From assembly GCA_964370115.1 (NCBI GenBank), contig CAYJIA010000071.1, forward strand, positions 1 through 7,959: a DNA stretch of 7,959 nt. The letters are read 5' to 3'. Positions within the stretch are counted from its first letter, which is position 1. The number at the start of each line of letters is the position of its first letter. The notes beneath the pieces were generated by a model that was not told the origin of the DNA, ran no database searches, and was given only the letters and a program-made list of their open reading frames with translations. Positions 1 to 6,285 of this stretch are shown in pieces. Both the position numbers and the translations under genes were made by a program. Origin of the DNA: SIG603 sp964370115 (GTDB taxonomy: Bacteria; Bacillota; Clostridia; Oscillospirales; Acutalibacteraceae).

Positions 1-24
1 GCAGGAATTTTGGCGGTGAAATAG

Positions 25-111
25 TAGATAATTAATAATTAATAGTTAATAATTATTAATTAATAGTTAATAATTAATAATTGATGCGAAAATCCTGCGG
101 ATTTTTTGATT
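25..111. repeat. AT-rich tandem tract plus dispersed hairpin repeat, left copy
   Basis: Positions 25-85 are almost pure A/T built from overlapping TTAAT/AATAATT words. A 19-base unit at 37-55 recurs exactly at 58-76. The tract leads into a hairpin at 89-105 (AAAATCC, loop TGC, GGATTTT) followed by more T. The 24-base string at 88-111 recurs at 7587-7610 with one difference (TGC against TTC in the loop), again just after an AT-rich tract. This makes it one copy of a dispersed intergenic repeat. The hairpin plus T run could also act as a weak rightward terminator. The repeat match is directly seen; whether it is a mobile element is inference. Confidence 0.6.
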
Positions 112-144
112 AAAAGCTTTACTGGGTTTTTCTCGAAAAATTGC

Positions 145-187
145 AGGTCGAGAGCCTCGACACGCAAGTCGTTTTCCGCAGAAAACG
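145..187. repeat. Two small hairpins, probably part of the left repeat block
   Basis: Two inverted repeats lie in this non-coding stretch. One is at 147-161 (GTCGAG, loop AGC, CTCGAC; 6 bp). The other is at 170-187 (CGTTTTC, loop CGCA, GAAAACG; 7 bp). They sit between the dispersed repeat and the SASP terminator and interrupt no recognisable gene. They resemble the hairpin-rich intergenic block on the right of the window in style but not in exact sequence. The role is unknown. Confidence 0.4.
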
Positions 188-201
188 AAATCCAATACAT
201 T

Positions 202-233
202 AAAAAACGAGGCGTGAATTTTTTCACGCCTCG
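202..233 (-). terminator. Rho-independent terminator of the SASP gene
   Basis: Perfect 11-bp stem (208-218 with 223-233, core CGAGGCGTGAA) and a TTTT loop. On the minus strand it is followed by a six-base U run (complement of 202-207). It starts 9 bases past the SASP stop codon. The plus strand also has a T run (235-239), so it may work in both directions. Confidence 0.9.
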
Positions 234-242
234 CTTTTTAAA

Positions 243-425
243 TTATTTCATGCTCTCTTCGTACTTTTGGATCATGTTTTTAACCATTTGGCCGCCGATT
301 GAACCTGCTTGTTTTGATGTTAAATCGCCATTGTAACCTGGTTTTAGGTTAACACCAACTTGTGATGCAGACTCCATTTTAAATCTGTTTAGTGCTTCTT
401 TTGCTTCTGGTACTAAATTTTTCAT
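243..425 (-). CDS. Alpha/beta-type small acid-soluble spore protein (SASP)
   Basis: This 60-residue protein matches the alpha/beta SASP family over its whole length. It has the N-terminal part with EAKEALNRFK (residues 7-16), the YNGDLTSKQAGSIGGQMVK block (31-49) and a basic C-terminus. Family members saturate forespore DNA, shift it toward an A-like form and protect it from UV and heat. They are degraded by the GPR protease at germination. The GPR site region reads MESASQ (17-22), so the usual last Glu of the EIASE-like site is Gln here. Start: ATG with AAGGAGA (434-440) 8 bases upstream. A strong terminator follows directly, so the gene is probably monocistronic. Expression in the forespore under sigma-G is expected for the family, and a candidate promoter lies at 472-501. 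This is the clearest sign that the organism forms spores. Members are usually multi-copy, so no ssp letter is assigned. Confidence 0.95.
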   Translation of the reverse strand: MKNLVPEAKEALNRFKMESASQVGVNLKPGYNGDLTSKQAGSIGGQMVKNMIQKYEESMK

Positions 426-471
426 AATTAATTTCTCCTTTAAAATTTTTTCCGTTTTGCGTTTGTGTTTA

Positions 472-501
472 TAGTTTGATTTTAAAACTCAAAATTATTA
501 C
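472..501 (-). promoter_or_regulatory. Candidate sigma-G promoter of the SASP gene
   Basis: On the minus strand a -10-like CAAACTA (complement of 472-478) matches 6 of 7 bases of the sigma-G consensus CATACTA as I recall it. Exactly 17 bases upstream lies GTAATA (complement of 496-501), matching the last four bases of TGAATA. The predicted transcript would start about 40 bases before the SASP start codon. The motif match is modest, and the call leans on SASP genes being sigma-G targets. Confidence 0.4.
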
Positions 502-527
502 TTCCAATTTTTGCAACAATTTACAGT

Positions 528-941
528 TTATTCGTAATTTTGTAAAAAGTTTATCATATCATTATGAGTAGAGAAGTATATGCCCTTTTGAAGTAAGGCC
601 TTGTCGGTAAAGTTAAGAGAGCTCACGGGTACAACGTCGTGCTCAAGGGGCAAAGGTTCGTCGTCTTTAAACACACAAATTTCATTATTTTTTATGGTTA
701 CTAAATAATTAGCATCACTTTCTAATTGATTTTGTGAGTTTTCTTGACTTGTAATACTTGATGATGTATAATTATTTGTACTGTTTTTTGAAATATCACT
801 TAAAGACTGTCCCTCAGGAAGCGAGACGGTTTCGGGTTTTAAAAAATTTGGTATAATTGTAATACCTAGGAGTATTAATGACACAATAATAAACAAGACA
901 TCTCTTTTATTTAGTTTTTGAATAAAATTGAAATTTTTCAT
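528..941 (-). CDS. Membrane-anchored protein with BofC-C-like C-terminal domain
   Basis: This 137-residue protein has a short basic N-terminus and one hydrophobic segment (about 14-33), so it is a single-pass membrane or signal-anchor protein. A low-complexity linker rich in Ser, Asn, Thr and Gln follows (about 45-78), then a compact C-terminal domain (79-137). That domain reads YLVTIKNNEICVFK..., then VPVSSL, LLQKGIYF and a final MINFLQNYE. This resembles the BofC C-terminal domain pattern of Bacillus and clostridial spore-former proteins: beta hairpin, 'SLP..D...L..GI', then a terminal helix ending near LLEDY. BofC itself restrains SpoIVB signalling in the intermembrane space of the sporangium. 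Here only the C-terminal resemblance supports a link, so the role is not assigned. Start: only one ATG fits, but no good ribosome binding site precedes it (an AAGGG lies too far upstream), so translation may be weak or the start uncertain. It lies just upstream of the SASP gene on the same strand and diverges from the PBP gene. Confidence 0.75.
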   Translation of the reverse strand: MKNFNFIQKLNKRDVLFIIVSLILLGITIIPNFLKPETVSLPEGQSLSDISKNSTNNYTSSSITSQENSQNQLESDANYLVTIKNNEICVFKDDEPLPLEHDVVPVSSLNFTDKALLQKGIYFSTHNDMINFLQNYE

Positions 942-1034
942 ACCGATTTTGCGATGATTAATATCGCCCTTTCTATAAATAGATTTGGTGAGTTTATATT
1001 AGTTTTACACAAATTTGGTAAATTATACTTATAC

Positions 1035-1039
1035 GGAGG
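1035..1039 (+). promoter_or_regulatory. Ribosome binding site that fixes the PBP start
   Basis: GGAGG lies 5 bases before the ATG at 1045. The longer frame from the ATG at 1015 has no comparable site and would place this motif inside the coding region. The start at 1045 is therefore preferred. Confidence 0.85.
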
Positions 1040-1044
1040 TAAAT

Positions 1045-3516
1045 ATGTCAGGTAAAAAAGATATAAGTAAAGTAAGAAGCGTACAGACAAAAGCTTACTC
1101 TAAGCCTGCTGAGGACGAGCTTGCTATTTCGGCGGTGGAAACCACTAAAACTGTGGCCTCAATGCTTGGTAAGGTGCTTTTGACAGCATTTGTAGTATTG
1201 TCCTTAACAGGATTTATTGTGCTGTTTTCAATTGCTTCGTTTGTGTGGAGTTTAAGGGACACGGCAATTCCGTCACTTGAATACTACACCTTGAATGAGT
1301 CAAGTATGATGTATGTACAAGATGACGAGGGAAACTATATTGAACATATGAATTTCTATGAGGTTGAAAACAGGACAACCTTAAGTTATTCTGAAATTCC
1401 CCAGACCATGATAGATGCAATCATAGCAATTGAAGACAAAAGATTTTATGAGCATGATGGTGTTGACTGGCAAACCACTTTTTCTGCGGCGTTCGAGCTT
1501 GCCTCGGGAACAGGCGGCGCAGGTGGTTCGACCCTTACTCAGCAGCTAATTAAAAACGTAACTTTGGAATCACAGGTTAGCCTTTTAAGAAAATTAGAAG
1601 AAATTTTCTCTGCTTTAAATCTAGAGCAGGAATACACTAAAGAAGAGATTTTAGAGTACTATCTAAATATAGTAAACTTCGGAAGCGGTGCCTATGGCGT
1701 TCAAGCTGCTGCTGAGATTTACTTTGGAAAAGACATATCAGAGTGTTCTATAGCAGAGTGTGCTGCGATTGCAGGTATAACTCAGAACCCTTATGCTAAT
1801 ACTCCAAAACTCTTCCCTGAAAACACAAGAGAGCGCCAAGGAACAGTGCTTGATGAGATGTACAAGCAAGGTAAAATTACAAAAGACGAATATATGGACG
1901 CGCTTGATGAAGCCGACAACATGAATTATATATTTGCCGAAACCTCTCAAACAGGTATGGTTGAAGAAGCAAAGCAAGAAACTACAATGAGCTCACATGA
2001 AATCTGGGATTTCTACACAGAGCTTATGTTTGACCAAATCGTAGAGGATTTAGAAGAGGAATATAATATTTCTACAGCAAGAGCCGAGGACATGGTATAC
2101 GGTGGCGGACTCAGGATTTATTCGCACCTTGATCCCGAAATACAAGAGGGCGCAAGTGCGGTTATCGAAAATCATGAGTATGCTCAGTATGACCACTTGG
2201 AAGTAGCAATGTTTATTATGGATCCGATGGACGGAACAGTTCAGGCGGTAATAGGCGGTACACAGGAAAAAGAGGGTAACCTTACCTATAACTACGCAAC
2301 AGACGCAGTGCGCCAACCTGGTTCTTCAATAAAACCACTCACTGCGTATTCGCTTGCGATAGAAACAGGACTTATAACCTATGGTAGTGTCTTAAAAGAC
2401 CAACCTTTGCCCGACTACTTTGGTCCTGGACAAAAAGGTCCATACAACTTCTCAAGGACTTATTCGGGGTATACAACACCTTACACTGCTATCAGTGAAT
2501 CTTTAAATGCCCCTGTTGTACAGCTTTACAACATTTTAACTCCGCAGGCAGGATATCAATACTTGACAGAGAACTTGCACCTTACAACGCTAGACCCTGC
2601 AACCGACCAATACAACTTGGCGGCAAGTATCGGTGGTTTGACCTATGGTGTAACTGTTATGGAAATGACAGCGGCTTTCCAAATCTTTGCAAACGGCGGA
2701 GAATATAACGAGCCTGTGACTTACTCTCATATCTTAAACACAGACGGAGAAGTAGTACTAGACAATAGAGACAATATACCGACAAAAGCTATTTCTGAAA
2801 CCACAGCAAACATCATGAACAAACTGCTACACGGTCCTGTTTATGGTAGCTATGGTACAGGTAGATATGCAAAAGTTGACGGACTTGACATTTATGGTAA
2901 GACTGGTTCTACAGAGGGAAACAGTGACTACTGGTTTATAGGCGGTACACCTTATGGTGTTGCAGCCCTATGGCACGGTTACCGTGATACAGTTACCTCT
3001 ATGCCGTCGTCATATTCGCCATACTGTAAATACATGTGGGCGGATGTTATGGAATATATGTGGTTAAACCACTGGAGCTATGATGAAGCTAGAGAATATG
3101 AGTACAGCGACCAGCTTGTCAGCAGAACTTATTGCAGACACAGTGGACTTTTGGCTGGTTCCTATTGTTCAAGCACGGGTACAGGCTGGTATGATGTTAA
3201 CAACACACCAAGAACCTGTAACGGTAACTCAGACCACTTAGCATATAATAATCCAGTCGTTAGCCCATCACCGTCGCCAGAGCCATCGGTGACACCAGAA
3301 CCATCGACAACACCAGAACCTACAGCGGTACCAACTCCAGCACCAGTGCCGACACCGGCGCCAGTTGTAACACCAGCGCCAGCAACACCAGTGCCAACGC
3401 CAGAACCAACACCAGTGCCAGCAACACCGACGCCAGTGCCAGCGACACCAGTGCCAGCAACACCGGTGCCAGAGACACCGACAGAGCCACCAACAGACGA
3501 ACCTGGAACTGGTTGA
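1045..3516 (+). CDS. Class A penicillin-binding protein (PBP1A type), bifunctional
   Basis: From the 1045 start it is 823 residues. It polymerises lipid II into glycan strands and cross-links the peptides outside the membrane. Order: charged cytoplasmic tail, one membrane segment (about 44-68), then a GT51 glycosyltransferase domain. This shows EDKRFYEHDG (130-139, first catalytic Glu at 130), GGSTLTQQ (160-167), RKxxE (182-186, second Glu) and EEILEYYLN (200-208). The transpeptidase domain has all three motifs: SSIK (427-430, catalytic Ser427), SLN (486-488) and KTG (619-621). A Cys-containing module follows (Cys697, 708, 725; 'SGLLAGSYC'). The tail (about 739-823) is a Pro/Thr/Ala/Val/Glu repeat, as is common at the ends of clostridial class A PBPs, and probably reaches into the wall. 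The gene stands alone between a divergent gene and a strong terminator. No convincing promoter was found in 942-1034. The family call is certain; the pbpA/ponA-type symbol is left open. Confidence 0.96.
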   Translation: MSGKKDISKVRSVQTKAYSKPAEDELAISAVETTKTVASMLGKVLLTAFVVLSLTGFIVLFSIASFVWSLRDTAIPSLEYYTLNESSMMYVQDDEGNYIEHMNFYEVENRTTLSYSEIPQTMIDAIIAIEDKRFYEHDGVDWQTTFSAAFELASGTGGAGGSTLTQQLIKNVTLESQVSLLRKLEEIFSALNLEQEYTKEEILEYYLNIVNFGSGAYGVQAAAEIYFGKDISECSIAECAAIAGITQNPYANTPKLFPENTRERQGTVLDEMYKQGKITKDEYMDALDEADNMNYIFAETSQTGMVEEAKQETTMSSHEIWDFYTELMFDQIVEDLEEEYNISTARAEDMVYGGGLRIYSHLDPEIQEGASAVIENHEYAQYDHLEVAMFIMDPMDGTVQAVIGGTQEKEGNLTYNYATDAVRQPGSSIKPLTAYSLAIETGLITYGSVLKDQPLPDYFGPGQKGPYNFSRTYSGYTTPYTAISESLNAPVVQLYNILTPQAGYQYLTENLHLTTLDPATDQYNLAASIGGLTYGVTVMEMTAAFQIFANGGEYNEPVTYSHILNTDGEVVLDNRDNIPTKAISETTANIMNKLLHGPVYGSYGTGRYAKVDGLDIYGKTGSTEGNSDYWFIGGTPYGVAALWHGYRDTVTSMPSSYSPYCKYMWADVMEYMWLNHWSYDEAREYEYSDQLVSRTYCRHSGLLAGSYCSSTGTGWYDVNNTPRTCNGNSDHLAYNNPVVSPSPSPEPSVTPEPSTTPEPTAVPTPAPVPTPAPVVTPAPATPVPTPEPTPVPATPTPVPATPVPATPVPETPTEPPTDEPGTG
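3265..3513 (+). repeat. Degenerate codon repeat encoding the Pro-rich PBP tail
   Basis: The DNA is built from near-repeats of CCA/CCG-based codons (ACA CCA GTG CCA GCA and close variants). They encode PxP, TPxP and VPATP units over the last 85 or so residues. The densest part, about 3400-3480, repeats a 15-base unit with few changes. The low-complexity composition creates long open frames on the opposite strand that are not genes. Such arrays can change length by slippage, which is inference here. Confidence 0.75.
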
Positions 3517-3572
3517 TTAGTGCAAATTGCATAAAAAAAATAACTGTTAATAATAATTTTATACAAAGTATG

Positions 3573-3606
3573 AAAACTGCTTCTTAATGAGGCAGTTTTT
3601 ACTTTT
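3573..3606 (+). terminator. Rho-independent terminator after the PBP gene
   Basis: Stem 3573-3583 with 3589-3599 (AAAACTGCTTC against GAGGCAGTTTT, one G-U pair), 5-base loop TTAAT, followed by a T-rich run. It separates the PBP transcript from the threonine operon. Confidence 0.85.
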
Positions 3607-3611
3607 TTCTA

Positions 3612-3640
3612 TTGATTTTTGTGCTTTATTGTGGTAAACT
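3612..3640 (+). promoter_or_regulatory. Sigma-A-like promoter of the threonine operon
   Basis: TTGATT (3612-3617), a 17-base spacer, then TAAACT (3635-3640), preceded by TG in the extended -10 position (3632-3633). The predicted start near 3647 leaves a leader of only about 30 bases. That is too short for a T-box or riboswitch, so control would have to act at the promoter or on the enzymes. Confidence 0.7.
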
Positions 3641-3679
3641 GTTCGCAGAGAATAAACATTCGTTTTTGGAGCGTGGACA

Positions 3680-4117
3680 ATGAAAGAAGAAAAATTTTTA
3701 GTTATAGAAAAAACAGTACTGCCTGAAGTATTTGAAAAAGTGCTATACGCGTCTTCGCTTTTGGAGATGGGTGAGGCTAAAAATACATCTGAGGCGACAA
3801 AAAAAGCTGGGATATCACGAAGCGTATATTATAAGTATAAAGATTCGGTGTTCCCATATACAAGAAGTAGTGCTAAGGGCATGATAACTGTTCAGGTGGT
3901 TTTGTCCGATAGACCTGGTGTGCTTGCAAACTTTTTATCGATATTCCACAATGCAAATGCCAACATACTTACGGTGACACAAAATATCCCGATAAAAGGC
4001 AGGGCGTTTGTGTCGGTCTCGGCAAATACCACTCATATGAGTATAAATATGGATGAATTTCTTTACAACTTAAAGACACTAAAGGGTGTGCTAAAAGTTG
4101 AAAGTCTTTCAGATTAA
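3680..4117 (+). CDS. pheB: ACT domain protein with HTH-like N-terminus (PheB/UPF0735 family)
   Basis: This 145-residue protein matches the UPF0735/PheB family in length and pattern. The N-terminal third (about 35-56) reads NTSEATKKAGISRSVYYKYK, a helix-turn-helix-like segment. An ACT domain covers about 68-145, starting ITVQVVLSDRPGVLANFLSIF with the DRPG turn typical of amino-acid-binding ACT domains. The pheB name comes from Bacillus subtilis, where the gene lies next to pheA, but a catalytic role in phenylalanine synthesis is not established. Here it is the first gene of the hom-thrB-lysC operon, 14 bases before hom. This suggests a sensor or regulator of aspartate-family synthesis, which is inference. 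Start: ATG with GGAG (3668-3671) 8 bases upstream. Family assignment is strong; function is not known from sequence. Confidence 0.85.
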   Translation: MKEEKFLVIEKTVLPEVFEKVLYASSLLEMGEAKNTSEATKKAGISRSVYYKYKDSVFPYTRSSAKGMITVQVVLSDRPGVLANFLSIFHNANANILTVTQNIPIKGRAFVSVSANTTHMSINMDEFLYNLKTLKGVLKVESLSD

Positions 4118-4131
4118 GAGAGGGAAATAAT

Positions 4132-5367
4132 ATGGTAAACATAGCGGTTTTAGGACATGGCGTTGTCGGTTCTGGTGTGCTTGAAGTTTTAATGGGACAA
4201 AAGGCATCTATCACCAACAGGGCGAAAGAAGAAATAAATGTAAAATATATTTTAGATTTAAGGGACTTTGACGGCCTTTCTTACAGTGATAATTTTGTAA
4301 AGGATTTTGATATTATATTAAATGACGACGATGTTAAAATAGTGGTTGAAGTCATGGGAGGGTTAAATCCAGCCTATGAATTTACAAAAAAATGCCTTGA
4401 AAAAGGAAAAGACGTCGTTACATCAAATAAAGAACTGGTTGCGGCAAAGGGTGCAGAACTTATAGCACTCGCACAAAAAAACAACTTGAACTTTTTGTTT
4501 GAGGCAAGCGTTGGCGGAGGTATTCCAATTATTAGACCTTTAACCCAGTGTTTAGCTGCAAACGAAGTAAACGAAATTGCAGGTATCTTAAACGGAACCA
4601 CTAATTTCATTTTGACTAAAATGATAAGAGAGCATATGAAGTTTGAAGATGCTCTAAAACTTGCCCAAGAACTAGGTTACGCAGAGCGAAATCCTGCGGC
4701 AGATGTCGAGGGTCACGACGCTTGTAGAAAAATATGCATACTTGCTTCGTTAGCCTATAGAAAACATGTATATCCAGAGGGCGTTTACACTAAGGGTATA
4801 ACTGATATTACGCTAGAAGACGTTGACTACGCCTCTGCTTGGGGTGGAGTTATAAAACTTATAGGCAAGGTTAAGATGAACGAAAATGGCAAGATAAGCA
4901 TTATGGTAGCACCTATGTTTGTAAGTAGGGAAAGCCAACTTGCAAATGTCGATGATGTGTTCAATGGAATTATGGTTCGCGGCCACGCGACAGGTGATGT
5001 TGTGTTTTACGGTAAAGGAGCAGGAAAACTGCCTACAGCAAGTGCGGTAGTCGCTGATGTCATAGACTGTGTAAAACATTTTGATGCTAAAAAATACTTA
5101 TACTGGGAAGACAGTGTTGATAATTATATAGAAGACTATAAACTAGAGACAACAGGAATGTATTTGAGGGTAAGCTCAAATGCAGGCGACGAAGCAATTG
5201 AAAAAATATTTGGCAAGGTTAGTTTCCTTACAAGAAAACATCAGGAAGAAAACGAGTTTGCCTTTGTTGTACTAGACACAAACGAAGAAGAAATTTTACA
5301 AAAAGAAAAAGAGATATCGGCACAAGGCTTTAATGTGCTTTCAAAAATACGCATTTCAGATTTATAG
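4132..5367 (+). CDS. hom: Homoserine dehydrogenase
   Basis: This 411-residue cytoplasmic enzyme reduces aspartate semialdehyde to homoserine with NAD(P)H, the branch step toward threonine and methionine. The N-terminal Rossmann fold has GHGVVG (8-13), where the second residue is His. The substrate part has TSNKELVA (97-104; Lys100), FEASVGGGIPIIRPL (123-137) and GILNGTTNFI (151-160). The family signature runs through 183-200 (YAERNPAADVEGHDACRK). Asp191, Asp196 and Lys200 have the same spacing as the Asp/Asp/Lys active-site set of yeast homoserine dehydrogenase, and Glu185 fits its substrate-binding Glu. The C-terminus (about 340-411) looks like an ACT domain, as in monofunctional Gram-positive enzymes that threonine inhibits. 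Length is normal for that group. Start: ATG with a purine-rich GAGAGGG (4118-4124) in front. The stop codon overlaps the binding site of thrB. Confidence 0.97.
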   Translation: MVNIAVLGHGVVGSGVLEVLMGQKASITNRAKEEINVKYILDLRDFDGLSYSDNFVKDFDIILNDDDVKIVVEVMGGLNPAYEFTKKCLEKGKDVVTSNKELVAAKGAELIALAQKNNLNFLFEASVGGGIPIIRPLTQCLAANEVNEIAGILNGTTNFILTKMIREHMKFEDALKLAQELGYAERNPAADVEGHDACRKICILASLAYRKHVYPEGVYTKGITDITLEDVDYASAWGGVIKLIGKVKMNENGKISIMVAPMFVSRESQLANVDDVFNGIMVRGHATGDVVFYGKGAGKLPTASAVVADVIDCVKHFDAKKYLYWEDSVDNYIEDYKLETTGMYLRVSSNAGDEAIEKIFGKVSFLTRKHQEENEFAFVVLDTNEEEILQKEKEISAQGFNVLSKIRISDL

Positions 5368-5372
5368 GAGGG
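5366..5372 (+). promoter_or_regulatory. Ribosome binding site selecting the TTG start of thrB
   Basis: AGGAGGG lies 6 bases before TTG at 5379 and overlaps the TAG stop of hom (5365-5367). No ATG or GTG is available at this position, and the homoserine kinase N-terminus needs the TTG start. The overlap suggests coupled translation of hom and thrB. Confidence 0.85.
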
Positions 5373-5378
5373 ATTAAG

Positions 5379-6272
5379 TTGATAAGGATAGATGTTCCAG
5401 CAACAAGTGCAAACTTGGGCGCAGGATTTGACTCTTTAGGCATAGCACTGACTATGTACAACAGAGTTTGGATGGAAGAATGGGATAAAATAGATATTAA
5501 AGCGGTCGATAAGACTGTTATTCCAACTGACGAAAACAATTTAATATACTGGGCGGCAAAGCATATATATGATATATGTGGAAAAACTTTGCCAGGGCTT
5601 AAAATTATCCAAGAGAACAATATTCCAATGGCACGTGGCCTTGGAAGTAGTTCTGCCTGTATAGTGGCAGGTATTTTAGGTGCAAACAGGCTTTTGGGAT
5701 CTCCTTTTTCACAGTATGACTTAATTAACATAGCGGCAAAAATTGAGGGTCACCCCGACAACACAAGCCCTGCTATATCCGGTGGACTAGTCGCATCTGC
5801 AATGGAGGGTGAAAGGGTATACAGTGTAAGTGTCCCCGTATCGGAAAAAATCAAGTTTGCCGTGATGGTACCTCCGTTTGAACTTAAGACAGAAAAGGCG
5901 AGAAAACTTTTACCCGAAAAATATTCAAGGGAAGATGCCGTATATAACTTATCACGCGCAGGACTTATGACAGCATCGCTGTTTTCGGGAAATATCGAAA
6001 ACTTGCGTGTTGCAGTACAGGACAGAATACATCAACCATATAGAAGTGAGCTTGTAGAAAATTACGATGCAGTGTTTAGAACAAGCTACGAGTTAGGTTC
6101 GCTTGGAACCTATATGAGCGGAGCAGGACCTACAATAATTTCGCTAATTGAGTCGACTAACGACGACTTTATTAAAAATATAGAAACCCAGTTTGAGAAA
6201 AAACAAATAAAAAATTGGCAAATCAAATTTTTAAGCGCCGACTCACAAGGTGCTAAAATTGAGATAGAGTGA
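5379..6272 (+). CDS. thrB: Homoserine kinase (GHMP kinase family)
   Basis: This 297-residue cytoplasmic enzyme phosphorylates homoserine with ATP to O-phosphohomoserine, the substrate of threonine synthase. All three GHMP kinase motifs are present. Motif 1 is VPATSANLGAGFDSLG (6-21). The glycine-rich ATP loop is IPMARGLGSSSA (82-93). Motif 3 is SGAGPTIIS (247-255). EGHPDN (123-128) is the homoserine kinase signature that follows the loop and separates it from other GHMP kinases. Length matches the usual 290-310 residues. Translation starts at TTG: the strong AGGAGGG in front and the conserved N-terminal motif leave no better choice. It is third in the operon, 11 bases after hom and 13 before lysC. 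No threonine synthase gene follows, so thrC must lie elsewhere. Confidence 0.96.
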   Translation: MIRIDVPATSANLGAGFDSLGIALTMYNRVWMEEWDKIDIKAVDKTVIPTDENNLIYWAAKHIYDICGKTLPGLKIIQENNIPMARGLGSSSACIVAGILGANRLLGSPFSQYDLINIAAKIEGHPDNTSPAISGGLVASAMEGERVYSVSVPVSEKIKFAVMVPPFELKTEKARKLLPEKYSREDAVYNLSRAGLMTASLFSGNIENLRVAVQDRIHQPYRSELVENYDAVFRTSYELGSLGTYMSGAGPTIISLIESTNDDFIKNIETQFEKKQIKNWQIKFLSADSQGAKIEIE

Positions 6273-6285
6273 GAGGAGTAAAATT

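Noticed and set aside
1..24. Possible end of a rightward gene (seven codons, AGILAVK, then TAG)
   Set aside because: The GC-richer start before the AT-rich repeat is suggestive, but seven codons are too few to support a gene.
106..336. Rightward 76-codon frame at the left end
   Set aside because: It crosses the repeat hairpins, the SASP terminator and part of the SASP gene on the opposite strand. It has no ribosome binding site and the product matches nothing recognisable.
1024..1029. TATACT as the -10 box of the PBP promoter
   Set aside because: Transcription would start at or inside the ribosome binding site, and the only upstream -35-like hexamer is 14 bases away. No confident promoter was identified in 942-1034.
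1015..1044. Ten-residue N-terminal extension of the PBP
   Set aside because: The ATG at 1015 has no ribosome binding site, while GGAGG sits 5 bases before the ATG at 1045.
3162..3566. Leftward 134-codon frame rich in Gly/Val/Ala across the PBP tail
   Set aside because: It is the antisense image of the Pro-codon repeat, with no start context and no family resemblance.
3641..3679. T-box or threonine/lysine riboswitch before the operon
   Set aside because: Only about 30 bases separate the predicted transcription start from the first gene, too few for either structure, and no T-box sequence is seen.
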